64,000 nucleotides of DNA from Clostridiales bacterium (lineage in GTDB: Bacteria; Bacillota; Clostridia; Lachnospirales; Lachnospiraceae). The notes under the pieces are model-generated. The model was not told the origin of the DNA. It made no database searches and saw only the letters and a program-made list of their open reading frames with translations. Within the stretch, counting starts at the first letter, position 1. Every line of letters starts with the position of its first letter. The stretch spans positions 62,001 to 126,000 of the forward strand of contig JAHABX010000003.1 of NCBI GenBank assembly GCA_018376135.1. Reading direction: 5' to 3'. This document shows, piece by piece, positions 34,888-43,372 of the stretch. The translations under genes were made by a program, and so were the position numbers.

Positions 34888-35801
34888 TACAGACTCACCT
34901 TCCTTCCGGTCAATGCAAGAAAGATATCCTCCAGACTCTTCTGCTCTTCCACCACACGGGTCATCCGGACTCCCTGAGCTGCCAGAAGAGTTACAAGCTC
35001 TGCAATCTGCTGCTCCTTACGCTCCGCAAACACAAGCTCCTGTCCGTCCAGACGATACTCCATCTTCTGCTCCTCCAGAACTCGGACTGCTGTTTCCTGA
35101 TTCAGCGTATGGATACGGATACTGCTCTTCGCCTGCTCATGAAGCTTCTGAAGCTTTCCCTGATAGATCAGCTTCCCCCTGTCAATGATCCCCACATCTG
35201 TTGCCATCTGGTCGATCTCACTTAACAGATGACTGGATACCATGACGGTCATTCCATATTTTTCGGGAAGCCCCGATATCAGCTCCCGCATTTCCTGAAT
35301 GCCCGCCGGATCCAGCCCATTGGTAGGCTCGTCCAAAAGCAAAAGCTTCGGTCTTCCAAGAAGCGCCATGGCAAGCCCCAGCCGCTGCTTCATTCCCAGA
35401 GAATACTCCCGCACTTTTTTCTTCTGCTGCTTCTCCAGCCGGACGATCTTCAATACTTCACTGATCTCCGACTCCGGCACCCCCTTCAGCGTCTGGACGA
35501 TCTCCAGATTTTCCCTGCCGCTTAAGTGTCCGTAATAGGAAGGGGATTCAATCAGGGAACCCGTATGCTTCAAGACCTCCATCCGGTTCTTCTCCTCCCA
35601 CTCTTCTCCAAATATGCGGATATTTCCCTCCGTGGGCTTTACCAGCCCCAAAAGCATCTTCATAGTCGTGGACTTCCCTGCACCGTTTGGTCCCAGAAAC
35701 CCATAAACACACCCCGCCTTTACCTTCAGTCCAAGATTTTTTACAGAATACTTTTCTCCGTATTTTTTTCCAAGCCCTTCTGTCTCGATCATATATTTCA
35801 T
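34887..35801 (-). CDS. ABC transporter ATPase, bacitracin/lantibiotic immunity type
   Basis: 304 residues. Walker A LGPNGAGKSTT, signature YSLGMKQRLGLAMALL, Walker B LLLLDEPTNGLDPAGI and H-loop VMVSSHLLSEI are intact. A C-terminal segment of about 90 residues (RIHTLNQETAVRVLEEQ onward) is typical of BcrA/LanF ATPases. First gene of the operon, SD AAAGGAG, divergent from the two-component system. Confidence 0.93.
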   Translation of the reverse strand: MKYMIETEGLGKKYGEKYSVKNLGLKVKAGCVYGFLGPNGAGKSTTMKMLLGLVKPTEGNIRIFGEEWEEKNRMEVLKHTGSLIESPSYYGHLSGRENLEIVQTLKGVPESEISEVLKIVRLEKQQKKKVREYSLGMKQRLGLAMALLGRPKLLLLDEPTNGLDPAGIQEMRELISGLPEKYGMTVMVSSHLLSEIDQMATDVGIIDRGKLIYQGKLQKLHEQAKSSIRIHTLNQETAVRVLEEQKMEYRLDGQELVFAERKEQQIAELVTLLAAQGVRMTRVVEEQKSLEDIFLALTGRKVSL

Positions 35802-35845
35802 ATTCTTCTCTCCTTTCCTCTTCTCCTATACCATACACGCACCGC

Positions 35846-35889
35846 CTTACTTTACCTTGAAGGCTGCCTTACATTTTCCTTAACTTTTC
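35846..35889. promoter_or_regulatory. tandem 11-bp repeats between the ABC operon and its two-component system
   Basis: CTTACATTTTC (35868-35878) followed directly by CTTAACTTTTC (35879-35889), with another CTTAC at 35846, in register at 22 bases. Such helical-phase repeats are typical OmpR-family binding sites. A near-identical pair lies upstream of vanZ (38766-38787). A plus-strand CTGAAA-17-TATACT promoter follows at about 35898-35926. Confidence 0.65.
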
Positions 35890-35972
35890 ATTTTTTTGCT
35901 GAAAATCCGGTAAAATACTTCTATACTGGTAACTAAGAAAAAAACCATGTGGAAATGGAGAAACAAACATCG

Positions 35973-36698
35973 ATGAATTATATAAACGAATGCAGGATCC
36001 TGCTGGTGGACGACAATATGGATATACTGGAAATGCTGAAAAACATTCTGGCGCGCAGAGGCTTTCTCTCGGTACGCACCGCCTCTGACTGTAAAAGCGC
36101 CAGAGAAGCCTTCCGGCAGTATGCACCGGAGCTTGTGATCCTGGATATTATGCTTCCGGACGGTGACGGCTTTTCTCTGATGCGGGATTTCCGGCTTATC
36201 TCCGATGCTCCGGTCCTCTTCCTCTCCGCAAAGGACGAAGACAATGACCGCCTGTTCGGGCTGGGACTGGGAGCGGATGACTATATCACCAAGCCATTTC
36301 TTCCAGACGAACTGCTCCTCCGAATGAATGCCATCCTGAAGCGGACCTATTTTTCCTCTCTCCGGCAAGGCACTGCCAGCACAAGCCTGATACTTGGAGA
36401 CCGGACCATCTATCTGGAAAGCGGCATTATTAAGACCCCAGATACCGAATATACTCTGACCGCCAAAGAACTGGCGCTTCTGAAAAAGCTCTATGAAAAC
36501 CAGGGAAATATTGTGACCTTCGATGCCCTGTCCGATGCGGTGTGGGGCGAAAATTACTATGGTTATGAAAATACGCTCATGGTACACATCCGACGGCTGA
36601 GGGAAAAGCTCGAGGAAGACCCGTCTCACCCGGTCTGGCTTCTGACCATGCGGGGACTGGGATACAAGCTGTCAAAAGGAGGTGCCGACAACCGATGA
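35973..36698 (+). CDS. OmpR-family response regulator of the immunity ABC locus
   Basis: About 241 residues: receiver with acidic pair in LLVDDN, phospho-acceptor Asp in VILDIMLPDGDG, Lys in YITKPFLPDE, then a winged helix ending VWLLTMRGLGYKL. The start is uncertain: the ATG at 35973 lies 12 bases after GGAG, and in-frame GTG (35949) and ATG (35955) lie upstream. It overlaps the kinase gene by four bases. It probably activates the divergent ABC operon and vanZ. Confidence 0.92.
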   Translation: MNYINECRILLVDDNMDILEMLKNILARRGFLSVRTASDCKSAREAFRQYAPELVILDIMLPDGDGFSLMRDFRLISDAPVLFLSAKDEDNDRLFGLGLGADDYITKPFLPDELLLRMNAILKRTYFSSLRQGTASTSLILGDRTIYLESGIIKTPDTEYTLTAKELALLKKLYENQGNIVTFDALSDAVWGENYYGYENTLMVHIRRLREKLEEDPSHPVWLLTMRGLGYKLSKGGADNR

Positions 36699-38068
36699 AA
36701 AGCCTGTCCAAAATCTTTGCCCGTTATCTGGCAACTGCGGTCATGATCGTCCTGATCACCTTATTTTTTAACCTGATTCTCTATGTTGTTCTGGCATTTC
36801 GGCTCATCCAGTCCAGCGATTTCACCGCGCGCAATTCCAGAGAGATTGCGGCAGAGCTGTCTTCTGAAAACGGAACTGTCTCCCTGTCCGACAAAGGTCA
36901 TACCATGCTGGAGCAGGGCTATAGCTTTGCCATGCTTCTGGACGATAAGGGTCAGATCCTGTGGCGCTGGCAGCTTCCCTCTGAGCTTGATCATCCCTAT
37001 ACTGCCCGTGATATTGCCCGTTTCAGCAGATGGTATCTGGATGACTATCCGGTCACCGAACGGATCACGGATTACGGTCTTCTGGTCATCGGACAGGAAA
37101 AAGGCTCCGTATGGAAATACTGTGTGAGCGAATCCATGGATCTGATCGACCAGCTTCCCTCCACGATCGCCCTTGCGCTCCTTGCCAACCTGCTTTTTAT
37201 CCTGCTGTTCGCCTTGTTTCTGGGCTTTCTGTTCTATCGCTCCCTTCGGGTCATCGCCATCGGAATAGAAAGACTGTCCAATCAGAAAGCCATCCGCCTT
37301 CCGGAACGGGGTATGACGGAGATCCTTGCAAAGCAGTTAAATCTCACCTCCTCTGTCCTGGAATCCCAGAAGGAACGTCTGCAGAAACGGGACGACGCCC
37401 GGACCTCCTGGATCTCCGGAGTCTCCCATGACATCCGGACGCCTCTGTCTCTGATCATGGGCTATGCCAGCACCCTGACTGCAGACCCTTCACTGTCCGG
37501 TGAACAGCGCCGTCAGGCAGAGCTGATCCAGCAGCAGAGCATCCAGATCAAACGTCTCATCGAAGACCTGAACCTGACCTCACGACTGGAATACGGAATG
37601 CAGCCCCTTCGTGTATCTGAATTTTCACCTGCCGCCCTGCTGCGCAGACTGGTCACGGACTTCTACAATCAGGGACTGTCTCCATCCCATGTGATCGACC
37701 TGTATATTGACCCGGAGACGGAGCATGTCCTGCTCACCGGAGATGAAAACCTTCTGGAACGCGCTTTCCGCAATCTGATCCAGAACAGCATCCGCCACAA
37801 CCCCGGGGGCTGCTCTGTTACCGTCACTGTAAAGTCCTTTTCCGATCAGATCCTTTTTCAGGTATCAGACGACGGCTGCGGCATTCCCGATGCTGTTCTG
37901 CAGATTCTGGAACAGGAAAACCACACTGCAAAAGAGACGCCTCACAGAAAAGAGGACGCAGAAAAAGCCCCACATATCATGGGGCTTCGAATCGTCCTGC
38001 AGATCGTCCGGGCACATGGCTGGAATCTGCAGTTCACAGACTCGCATACCATCCGTATCCTGAGCTGA
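36695..38068 (+). CDS. sensor histidine kinase of the immunity ABC locus
   Basis: 457 residues. Helix 1 at about 12-35 (AVMIVLITLFFNLILYVV), an extracellular region of about 110 residues, helix 2 at about 158-180, then H-box SGVSHDIRTPLSLIMGYAS, N-box RNLIQNSIRHNPGG and G-box DDGCGIPD. The G2 region is modified (HIMGLRIVLQIVRAHG). It probably senses a cell-wall-active peptide or envelope damage. It ends four bases from the convergent vanZ stop with no obvious terminator between. Confidence 0.92.
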   Translation: MKSLSKIFARYLATAVMIVLITLFFNLILYVVLAFRLIQSSDFTARNSREIAAELSSENGTVSLSDKGHTMLEQGYSFAMLLDDKGQILWRWQLPSELDHPYTARDIARFSRWYLDDYPVTERITDYGLLVIGQEKGSVWKYCVSESMDLIDQLPSTIALALLANLLFILLFALFLGFLFYRSLRVIAIGIERLSNQKAIRLPERGMTEILAKQLNLTSSVLESQKERLQKRDDARTSWISGVSHDIRTPLSLIMGYASTLTADPSLSGEQRRQAELIQQQSIQIKRLIEDLNLTSRLEYGMQPLRVSEFSPAALLRRLVTDFYNQGLSPSHVIDLYIDPETEHVLLTGDENLLERAFRNLIQNSIRHNPGGCSVTVTVKSFSDQILFQVSDDGCGIPDAVLQILEQENHTAKETPHRKEDAEKAPHIMGLRIVLQIVRAHGWNLQFTDSHTIRILS

Positions 38069-38072
38069 CGGA

Positions 38073-38696
38073 TCACATGACCAGATCCCAGAAAAATGCC
38101 GACCAGAAGGGCTGTATAAAAAAGTAAATTAAAAAAGCGATCAGCAGAAGCATCCATGGACCATCCAGCTTCCATGCTTTTCCCGCTTCTTCCACAGGCA
38201 GTGGAATCCGCCCCTTCCCTGCCAGTGCGCGTACCGCCAGAAATCCCAGCGCCGCACCTGCCAGATTGGTGATCAGGTCATCAATATCCGTTGCCCGGAA
38301 AGTAAAGACCTGCGCCAGCTCGATAAAAACAGTGAAAAAACATCCAAATCCAAGTACATGCTTCCAGTCTCCGTATCTTCTCCAGAGCAGCGGAAGCAAA
38401 AATCCCACCGGAACAAACATCAGCACATTGAGCAGATACTGCTTCGGACTGCTCAGTACATCCGTCATGGGAATGTAATTACAGGTAAAATCCAGTCCAT
38501 GGAACCGGATATTCGGCAGTCCGGTCACTGAAAAGATCCCCGCCAGCGTACAGGTATATATAAGCAGAACCCCTGTGTGCCGGCTTATGACTTTCCGTCC
38601 TGCCATGGACTGTAAGAAAAGAACCGCCGGCACAAGCAGCAGGATGCTGGACAGACAGTCCATGCCGATCGCCAGCAGCTTTATGATAAAATACAT
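38073..38696 (-). CDS. VanZ family membrane protein
   Basis: 207 residues with five hydrophobic segments and the VanZ pattern: LLNVLMFVPVGFLLPLLW, then FIELAQVFTFRATDIDDLITNLAGAALGF. VanZ raises teicoplanin tolerance in the vanA cluster, and homologues are tied to lipoglycopeptide and peptide tolerance. It converges on the kinase gene of the immunity locus. Its upstream 11-bp tandem repeat matches that of the ABC operon, which suggests control by the same response regulator. Start ATG with a GGGGAAG SD. Confidence 0.9.
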   Translation of the reverse strand: MYFIIKLLAIGMDCLSSILLLVPAVLFLQSMAGRKVISRHTGVLLIYTCTLAGIFSVTGLPNIRFHGLDFTCNYIPMTDVLSSPKQYLLNVLMFVPVGFLLPLLWRRYGDWKHVLGFGCFFTVFIELAQVFTFRATDIDDLITNLAGAALGFLAVRALAGKGRIPLPVEEAGKAWKLDGPWMLLLIAFLIYFFIQPFWSAFFWDLVM

Positions 38697-38726
38697 GATT
38701 TCTTCCCCTTTTTCTCATTTTCTCCT

Positions 38727-38787
38727 ACTATAACAACCATTTCTAAAAAGAATCCTCATATTTTTCTTAAAATTCCCTTAAAATGCC
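38727..38787 (-). promoter_or_regulatory. activated promoter of vanZ with tandem repeats
   Basis: TATAGT at 38732-38727 lacks a good -35. About 35 bases further upstream CTTAAAATTCC (38766-38776) and CTTAAAATGCC (38777-38787) form an 11-bp tandem repeat like that at 35868-35889. Confidence 0.6.
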
Positions 38788-38927
38788 CTCCGTGCCCAAG
38801 GGAACATATGGTTGAGTGAGGGTATCCTTTTTTGCCATATATAAAAAAATCTCTTTTCTTTTTGGAAAAGCCGTTCTATAATAGGTCTGTATGTTTATTT
38901 TATCACACCAAGACAGGAGGATATCAT

Positions 38928-40337
38928 ATGGGCGGCTTTTTTGGCGTTGCATCCAAACACGACTGTTTATTTGATTTATTTTTCGGAACTGACTACCACT
39001 CTCATCTGGGAACCAGAAGAGGCGGTATGGCGGTCTATGGGGAAAAAGGCTTTGACCGCGCCATTCACAATATAGAAAACGCACCTTTCCGTACCAAATT
39101 TGACAAGGACATGCAGCAGATGGAGGGAAATCTGGGAATCGGATGTATCTCCGACTATGAACCCCAGCCTCTGATCGTCCGTTCCCATCACGGAACCTAT
39201 GCGATCACCACGGTCGGAAAGATCAATAATACTTCCGAGATCACCGATCTGATCTTCAATAACGGCAATTCTCATTTCCTGGAGATGAGCGGCGGAGACA
39301 TCAACCCCACAGAGCTGGTGGCTGCCATCATCAATCAGAAGGAGAACCTGATCGACGGTATCCGTTATGCTCAGGAGCTGATCGACGGTTCTATGACTCT
39401 GATGCTTCTGACTCCCAAAGGAATCTACGCTGCCCGCGACCGGGTAGGCCGTACTCCTGTTGCTGTCGGCAAAAAGGAAGATGCTTACTGTGTCTCCTTC
39501 GAGAGCTTTGCATACCTGAATCTTGGCTACGAAGATGCCAAAGAACTGGGACCGGGTGAGATCGTGATCGTCACCCCGGAGGGCGTACGCACACTGGCTG
39601 CTCCCGGAACCGATATGAAGATCTGCACCTTCCTGTGGGTATACTACGGCTATCCTTCCAGCTCCTATGAAGGCATGAGCGTAGAACAGATGCGTTACAA
39701 CTGCGGCAGGCTGATGGCTGACCGGGATACAGTGAAGCCGGATGTGGTTGCCGGCATTCCGGATTCCGGAATCGCACATGCGGTAGGCTACGCAAACCGG
39801 ACCGGCATCCAGTATGCAAGACCCTTTATCAAATATACACCTACCTGGCCCCGTTCCTTTATGCCTACGATCCAGAGCAGGCGCAATCTCATCGCCAAGA
39901 TGAAGCTGATCCCGATCCATCAGCTGATCAAGGACAAGAGTCTTTTATTTATCGATGATTCTATTGTCCGCGGCACACAGCTTCGGGAGACAACCGAATT
40001 TCTGTACCAGAGCGGTGCAAAGGAGGTACATATCCGTCCCGCATGCCCGCCGCTTTTGTACGCATGCAAATACCTGAACTTCTCCCGGTCCAACTCTGAT
40101 CGGGATCTGATCACCAGAAGAGTCATCGCCCGTCTGGAAGGAACAGAGGAAGTATCCAATGAGCTTCTGCAGGAGTATGCAGATCCTAATTCAGAAAAGT
40201 ATGAGACTATGGTAGAGGAGATCCGCAAGGAACTGAACTTTACTTCCCTGAAATACAACCGTCTGGATGATCTTCTGGATTCCGTCGGCATCGAGCCCTG
40301 CAAACTCTGTACCTATTGCTGGAACGGAAAGGAATAG
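38928..40337 (+). CDS. amidophosphoribosyltransferase (PurF) paralogue without N-terminal cysteine
   Basis: 469 residues, about the normal PurF length, fixed by ACAGGAGG seven bases before the ATG. It starts MGGFFGVASK where PurF has a catalytic Cys directly after Met, so the glutaminase nucleophile is absent. The rest is PurF-like: LGTRRGGMAVYG in the glutaminase fold, the PRPP motif LLFIDDSIVRGTQLRE, and iron-sulfur-type cysteines near PACPPLLYAC and the C-terminal GIEPCKLCTYCWNGKE. It may use ammonia, need a partner glutaminase, or have a different amine substrate or a regulatory role. A single-gene unit, with no purine operon around it. Confidence 0.88.
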   Translation: MGGFFGVASKHDCLFDLFFGTDYHSHLGTRRGGMAVYGEKGFDRAIHNIENAPFRTKFDKDMQQMEGNLGIGCISDYEPQPLIVRSHHGTYAITTVGKINNTSEITDLIFNNGNSHFLEMSGGDINPTELVAAIINQKENLIDGIRYAQELIDGSMTLMLLTPKGIYAARDRVGRTPVAVGKKEDAYCVSFESFAYLNLGYEDAKELGPGEIVIVTPEGVRTLAAPGTDMKICTFLWVYYGYPSSSYEGMSVEQMRYNCGRLMADRDTVKPDVVAGIPDSGIAHAVGYANRTGIQYARPFIKYTPTWPRSFMPTIQSRRNLIAKMKLIPIHQLIKDKSLLFIDDSIVRGTQLRETTEFLYQSGAKEVHIRPACPPLLYACKYLNFSRSNSDRDLITRRVIARLEGTEEVSNELLQEYADPNSEKYETMVEEIRKELNFTSLKYNRLDDLLDSVGIEPCKLCTYCWNGKE

Positions 40338-40353
40338 ACTTCCTTTTCTATAT

Positions 40354-40400
40354 AAAACACCCTTTTACAGATTCAGTGAGTCTGTAAAAGGGTGTTTTTA
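40354..40400. terminator. bidirectional terminator after the PurF paralogue
   Basis: An 18-bp perfect stem (40354-40371 with 40381-40398) ending in T-runs on both strands. It serves the PurF paralogue and the convergent adaptor operon, whose stop codon lies in the arm. Confidence 0.95.
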
Positions 40401-41639
40401 CATTTTGAAGGATTCATACCTTACTGCCGTCCGGTCCTCCAGCTTCTCTGAGGCATCCACGATCACCTCTGTTTCCCGGTCGATGCTGCCCGGCTCAATC
40501 GCCGCATGAGAATCATTCTGATCCAGCACCTTCACATATACCTGCTCCGCCACAAGCTCTGTTCCAAGAATGCCCTCCTGTTCCCTCAGAATAAATACAT
40601 AGCTCCTCTGATTACTGTCCGTATGGAGTGCCTCCATGGGAACACATACCTCAAAGGTCTCCGACCGGGCTTCCACCTGAAGATTTCCGCTCTGTCCGAT
40701 GCGTCCGATTCCTTCCGGCAGGATGATCTCCGCCTTATAGGACTCCGGCTCTGCCTCATTCTGCTCCAGATAATCCACGGTAACCTCACAGGAGCCGCCG
40801 TCCAGCTCCAGCTTCGCCGGACTTCCCTGATCCACATAGTTCTTCTGTTCCTTTGTGAGTGTGGCATGAAATCTCAGAGAGCTTTCCATATCCGCATACA
40901 GCACTGCCGCCCCGTCCGGAACATACTCTCCGGCGCTGACGGAAAGCCCGGTAATGATCCCCTCTGTCTCCAGATATACCTTTCCGTCCTGCTCCTGTAC
41001 CTGCTCATATTTTTCCAGCTCCTCCTCTGCTTCAGACAGCTCCAGCCTTATAAGCTCCTGGCTGCTGTCCGTTACCGGCTGTGTCTCCGCATCCTCCAGT
41101 CTTCTCCATGCTTCCTGCATGGCGCTTTCCCGGCTCCTTGCCGCCTCCATCATCTCCCGTCCTTCCTCTGCATCCTCCATGTCAGCCCGTCCTTCCCGGT
41201 CCGCCCTTTCATAATCCTCCCGGGCACGTGCCAGCTCTGTCTGCCGCTGCGCTTCCGCATGCGCCAGCTCCTCTTCAGATGCCTGAAGCTGAAGCTCCAG
41301 CTTCCGGACCGCATTCTGCTTCCGTCGGATCAGCTCCTCCAACTCCTCCAGATCCAGTTCAAATAAAAGCGTCTCCGATGTCACCCGATCACCCACATGG
41401 GCGTGGACCGTACGGACCCGAAGTCCCGAGGGCAGATAAAGGGCATATTCCTGTCCCTGCTGCACCATCCCTCCGGCTTCCACCCTGTGATCAATCGCCA
41501 TTCTCTGCGGCTTCTTCGTCTCCACCCGGGGCAGCCCGTTGGCATAGACTGCCCTGGATATCAGGGTACACAGATACATTAATCCCAGAAATATCCCGAA
41601 GGCTGCCAGTATTTTCTTCTGTCTCTTCCACAAATTCAT
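40398..41639 (-). CDS. HlyD-like periplasmic adaptor protein
   Basis: 413 residues: one N-terminal membrane helix (about 9-30), a half lipoyl-like segment (VRTVHAHVGDRVTSETLLFELD), a long charged coiled coil (about 85-225, EELEELIRRKQ to LEKYEQVQ), the second lipoyl half (EGIITGLSVSAGEYVPDGAAVLY) and beta-barrel-like parts ending in an extended C-terminus. Membrane-fusion adaptors usually work with exporters; here it lies four bases after two importer-type permease genes. Its partner is unclear. It could link the permeases to the cell wall or act with an exporter elsewhere. A short SD (GAAGGG) precedes the ATG. Confidence 0.85.
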   Translation of the reverse strand: MNLWKRQKKILAAFGIFLGLMYLCTLISRAVYANGLPRVETKKPQRMAIDHRVEAGGMVQQGQEYALYLPSGLRVRTVHAHVGDRVTSETLLFELDLEELEELIRRKQNAVRKLELQLQASEEELAHAEAQRQTELARAREDYERADREGRADMEDAEEGREMMEAARSRESAMQEAWRRLEDAETQPVTDSSQELIRLELSEAEEELEKYEQVQEQDGKVYLETEGIITGLSVSAGEYVPDGAAVLYADMESSLRFHATLTKEQKNYVDQGSPAKLELDGGSCEVTVDYLEQNEAEPESYKAEIILPEGIGRIGQSGNLQVEARSETFEVCVPMEALHTDSNQRSYVFILREQEGILGTELVAEQVYVKVLDQNDSHAAIEPGSIDRETEVIVDASEKLEDRTAVRYESFKM

Positions 41640-41643
41640 CCCT

Positions 41644-42504
41644 TCACTCCTTTAACGCAGAAGCTGTAATGCCCCGTTCCAGATAATCCTGTCCAAATAA
41701 AAATACAAACACCGCCGGAAGCAACGTGATCACCGATGCCACAAAGGAGACACCCGCCTGCTCCAGACTGATCTCCGGCAGATATAAAGACAGCGGCCAC
41801 AGACTCTGGTCCTCCAGAAACGCAAGAGGCTGTTCGATCAGATTCCAATATTCCAAAAATCCCAGCACAACCGCAGACAAAATACCTCCCATAGAAAGAG
41901 GTACTCCAAGCCGCCAGAAGATCATCCATTCTCCCGCACCGTCGATCCTTGCCGCTTCCAAAAGTCCCCGGGGCAGCTCCCGGAATCCCCTGTATATAAG
42001 AAATACCGGAAATGTGGAAAATACCGCCGGAAGGATCACCGCCCCATGGCTGTTCATAAGCCCAAGTCCGTCCAGCACCAGATAACTGGACAGCATCGTC
42101 ACCTGAAAGGGCAGAAGCATCAGAGTCACATAAACAGTAAACAAAAGCTTTCTCCACCGGAACTCATAGACCGCAAATGCCCACGCTGCCGGTACACCGA
42201 CCAAAAGCTGCCCTGCCAGTATACAGACTGCCAGTTTCATGGAATTCCAGAATACCGTAAAAAACTGCGGTGTGGCAAACAGTACCTTTCCATAGTGGGA
42301 AAAATCAGGATACCGGGGCATCAGCGACCAGCTGACGAAGTCCTCTCCCTCCTGCATCAGAGATCGCAGATGCCAGGTCAGCTCACAGGAATCCATAACG
42401 GACCCCGTCAGGATCAAAATCACCGGAATGCAAAACAGCAGTCCATGAATCAAAAGCCATATGCCCCACGCATATTCCCCTGATTTTCTGATCCACTTAC
42501 GCAT
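41644..42504 (-). CDS. MalG-type ABC permease of the propeller-binding-protein locus
   Basis: 286 residues with six predicted helices. The EAA loop GLLEAARIDGAGEWMIFWRLGVPL is intact, so it should dock an ATPase. The start overlaps the preceding permease by eight bases. No ATPase is encoded in the operon; MsmX is a candidate. Confidence 0.9.
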   Translation of the reverse strand: MRKWIRKSGEYAWGIWLLIHGLLFCIPVILILTGSVMDSCELTWHLRSLMQEGEDFVSWSLMPRYPDFSHYGKVLFATPQFFTVFWNSMKLAVCILAGQLLVGVPAAWAFAVYEFRWRKLLFTVYVTLMLLPFQVTMLSSYLVLDGLGLMNSHGAVILPAVFSTFPVFLIYRGFRELPRGLLEAARIDGAGEWMIFWRLGVPLSMGGILSAVVLGFLEYWNLIEQPLAFLEDQSLWPLSLYLPEISLEQAGVSFVASVITLLPAVFVFLFGQDYLERGITASALKE

Positions 42505-43372
42505 CCCCTTCCACCTCCCACAGCCTCTGCAGCAGCAATATCACTCCCAGCAGCAACAGCCCCACCAGAACAGCCGCTGCCGCCATCTTATCCAGCTCCA
42601 GATTCAGAAACCAGTTATTGAACAGATGCTGCAGAAGATACATACTCTCATGGGGATAGGCGCCTGCCACCAGATATGCTTCCCGGAATACCTTAAAAGA
42701 ATTAATAAAAGATAATACCGTTATGGTATAAAGGGACCCCTTCAGATTGGGAAATACCACCCTCCAGAAGCACTGTCTGTCATTTGCGCCGTCTACTTTC
42801 GCAGCAGCCAGCATATCCGGGGACAGACTGAAAATACCCGCCAGCCAGAGCACAATGGTGTAGCCGAGATTTTTCCAGATATAGCTGAAAACAAGCACCC
42901 GGAATGCCGCCCCCGTCCCCATATAATCCACCAATCCATCTGCAGGTATCAGAGAAAGCCGCTCCAATAAGCCGTTCAGCATCCCCTGTCTGTCAAACAC
43001 CATCCTCCAAACCAGCACTGCCACTGCCGCAGGCATGGCAAGAGGAAACAGATACAACGCTTTTAAAAGCGGAAGCCATCTGACTCTGCTCATCTGCACC
43101 GCCAGAAACAGCCCGATGCCGATCAGAAGCGGCAGGCACACCACCGTAAACCGCAGTGTATTTGCCACTGCCAGCCTGAATGCCCGGTTTTCCAGTACCT
43201 GTCCATAATTGTGAAGTCCGCTCCATTCTCCGGTCACGGCAGTCAAAAAGGATCTTTTCACCACATCCAGAAAGGGGAGCAGGACAAGCACGGACACTCC
43301 CACAAGACTGGGCAGGAGAAATCCCGCCCATGCATATTTACTCCGCCAGATAGATCGCCGATTCCCTGACAA
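42497..43372 (-). CDS. MalF-type ABC permease of the propeller-binding-protein locus
   Basis: 291 residues, start SGNRRSIWRSKYAWAGFLLPSL from a TTG with GAAGGA just upstream; no in-frame ATG lies before the first helix. Six predicted helices and the loop LAAAKVDGANDRQCFWRVVFPNLKGS are clear. It overlaps the end of the binding-protein gene by 35 bases, so translation is coupled. Confidence 0.87.
   Translation of the reverse strand: MSGNRRSIWRSKYAWAGFLLPSLVGVSVLVLLPFLDVVKRSFLTAVTGEWSGLHNYGQVLENRAFRLAVANTLRFTVVCLPLLIGIGLFLAVQMSRVRWLPLLKALYLFPLAMPAAVAVLVWRMVFDRQGMLNGLLERLSLIPADGLVDYMGTGAAFRVLVFSYIWKNLGYTIVLWLAGIFSLSPDMLAAAKVDGANDRQCFWRVVFPNLKGSLYTITVLSFINSFKVFREAYLVAGAYPHESMYLLQHLFNNWFLNLELDKMAAAAVLVGLLLLGVILLLQRLWEVEGDA

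Noticed and set aside
38761..38927. A purine-type riboswitch or PurR site upstream of the PurF paralogue
   Set aside because: I find no conserved riboswitch core or PurBox; only a TATAAT at 38877-38882 with a weak -35.
38976..39920. A 314-residue open frame antisense to the PurF paralogue
   Set aside because: The sense strand has SD, start, motifs and terminator; the antisense frame has none.
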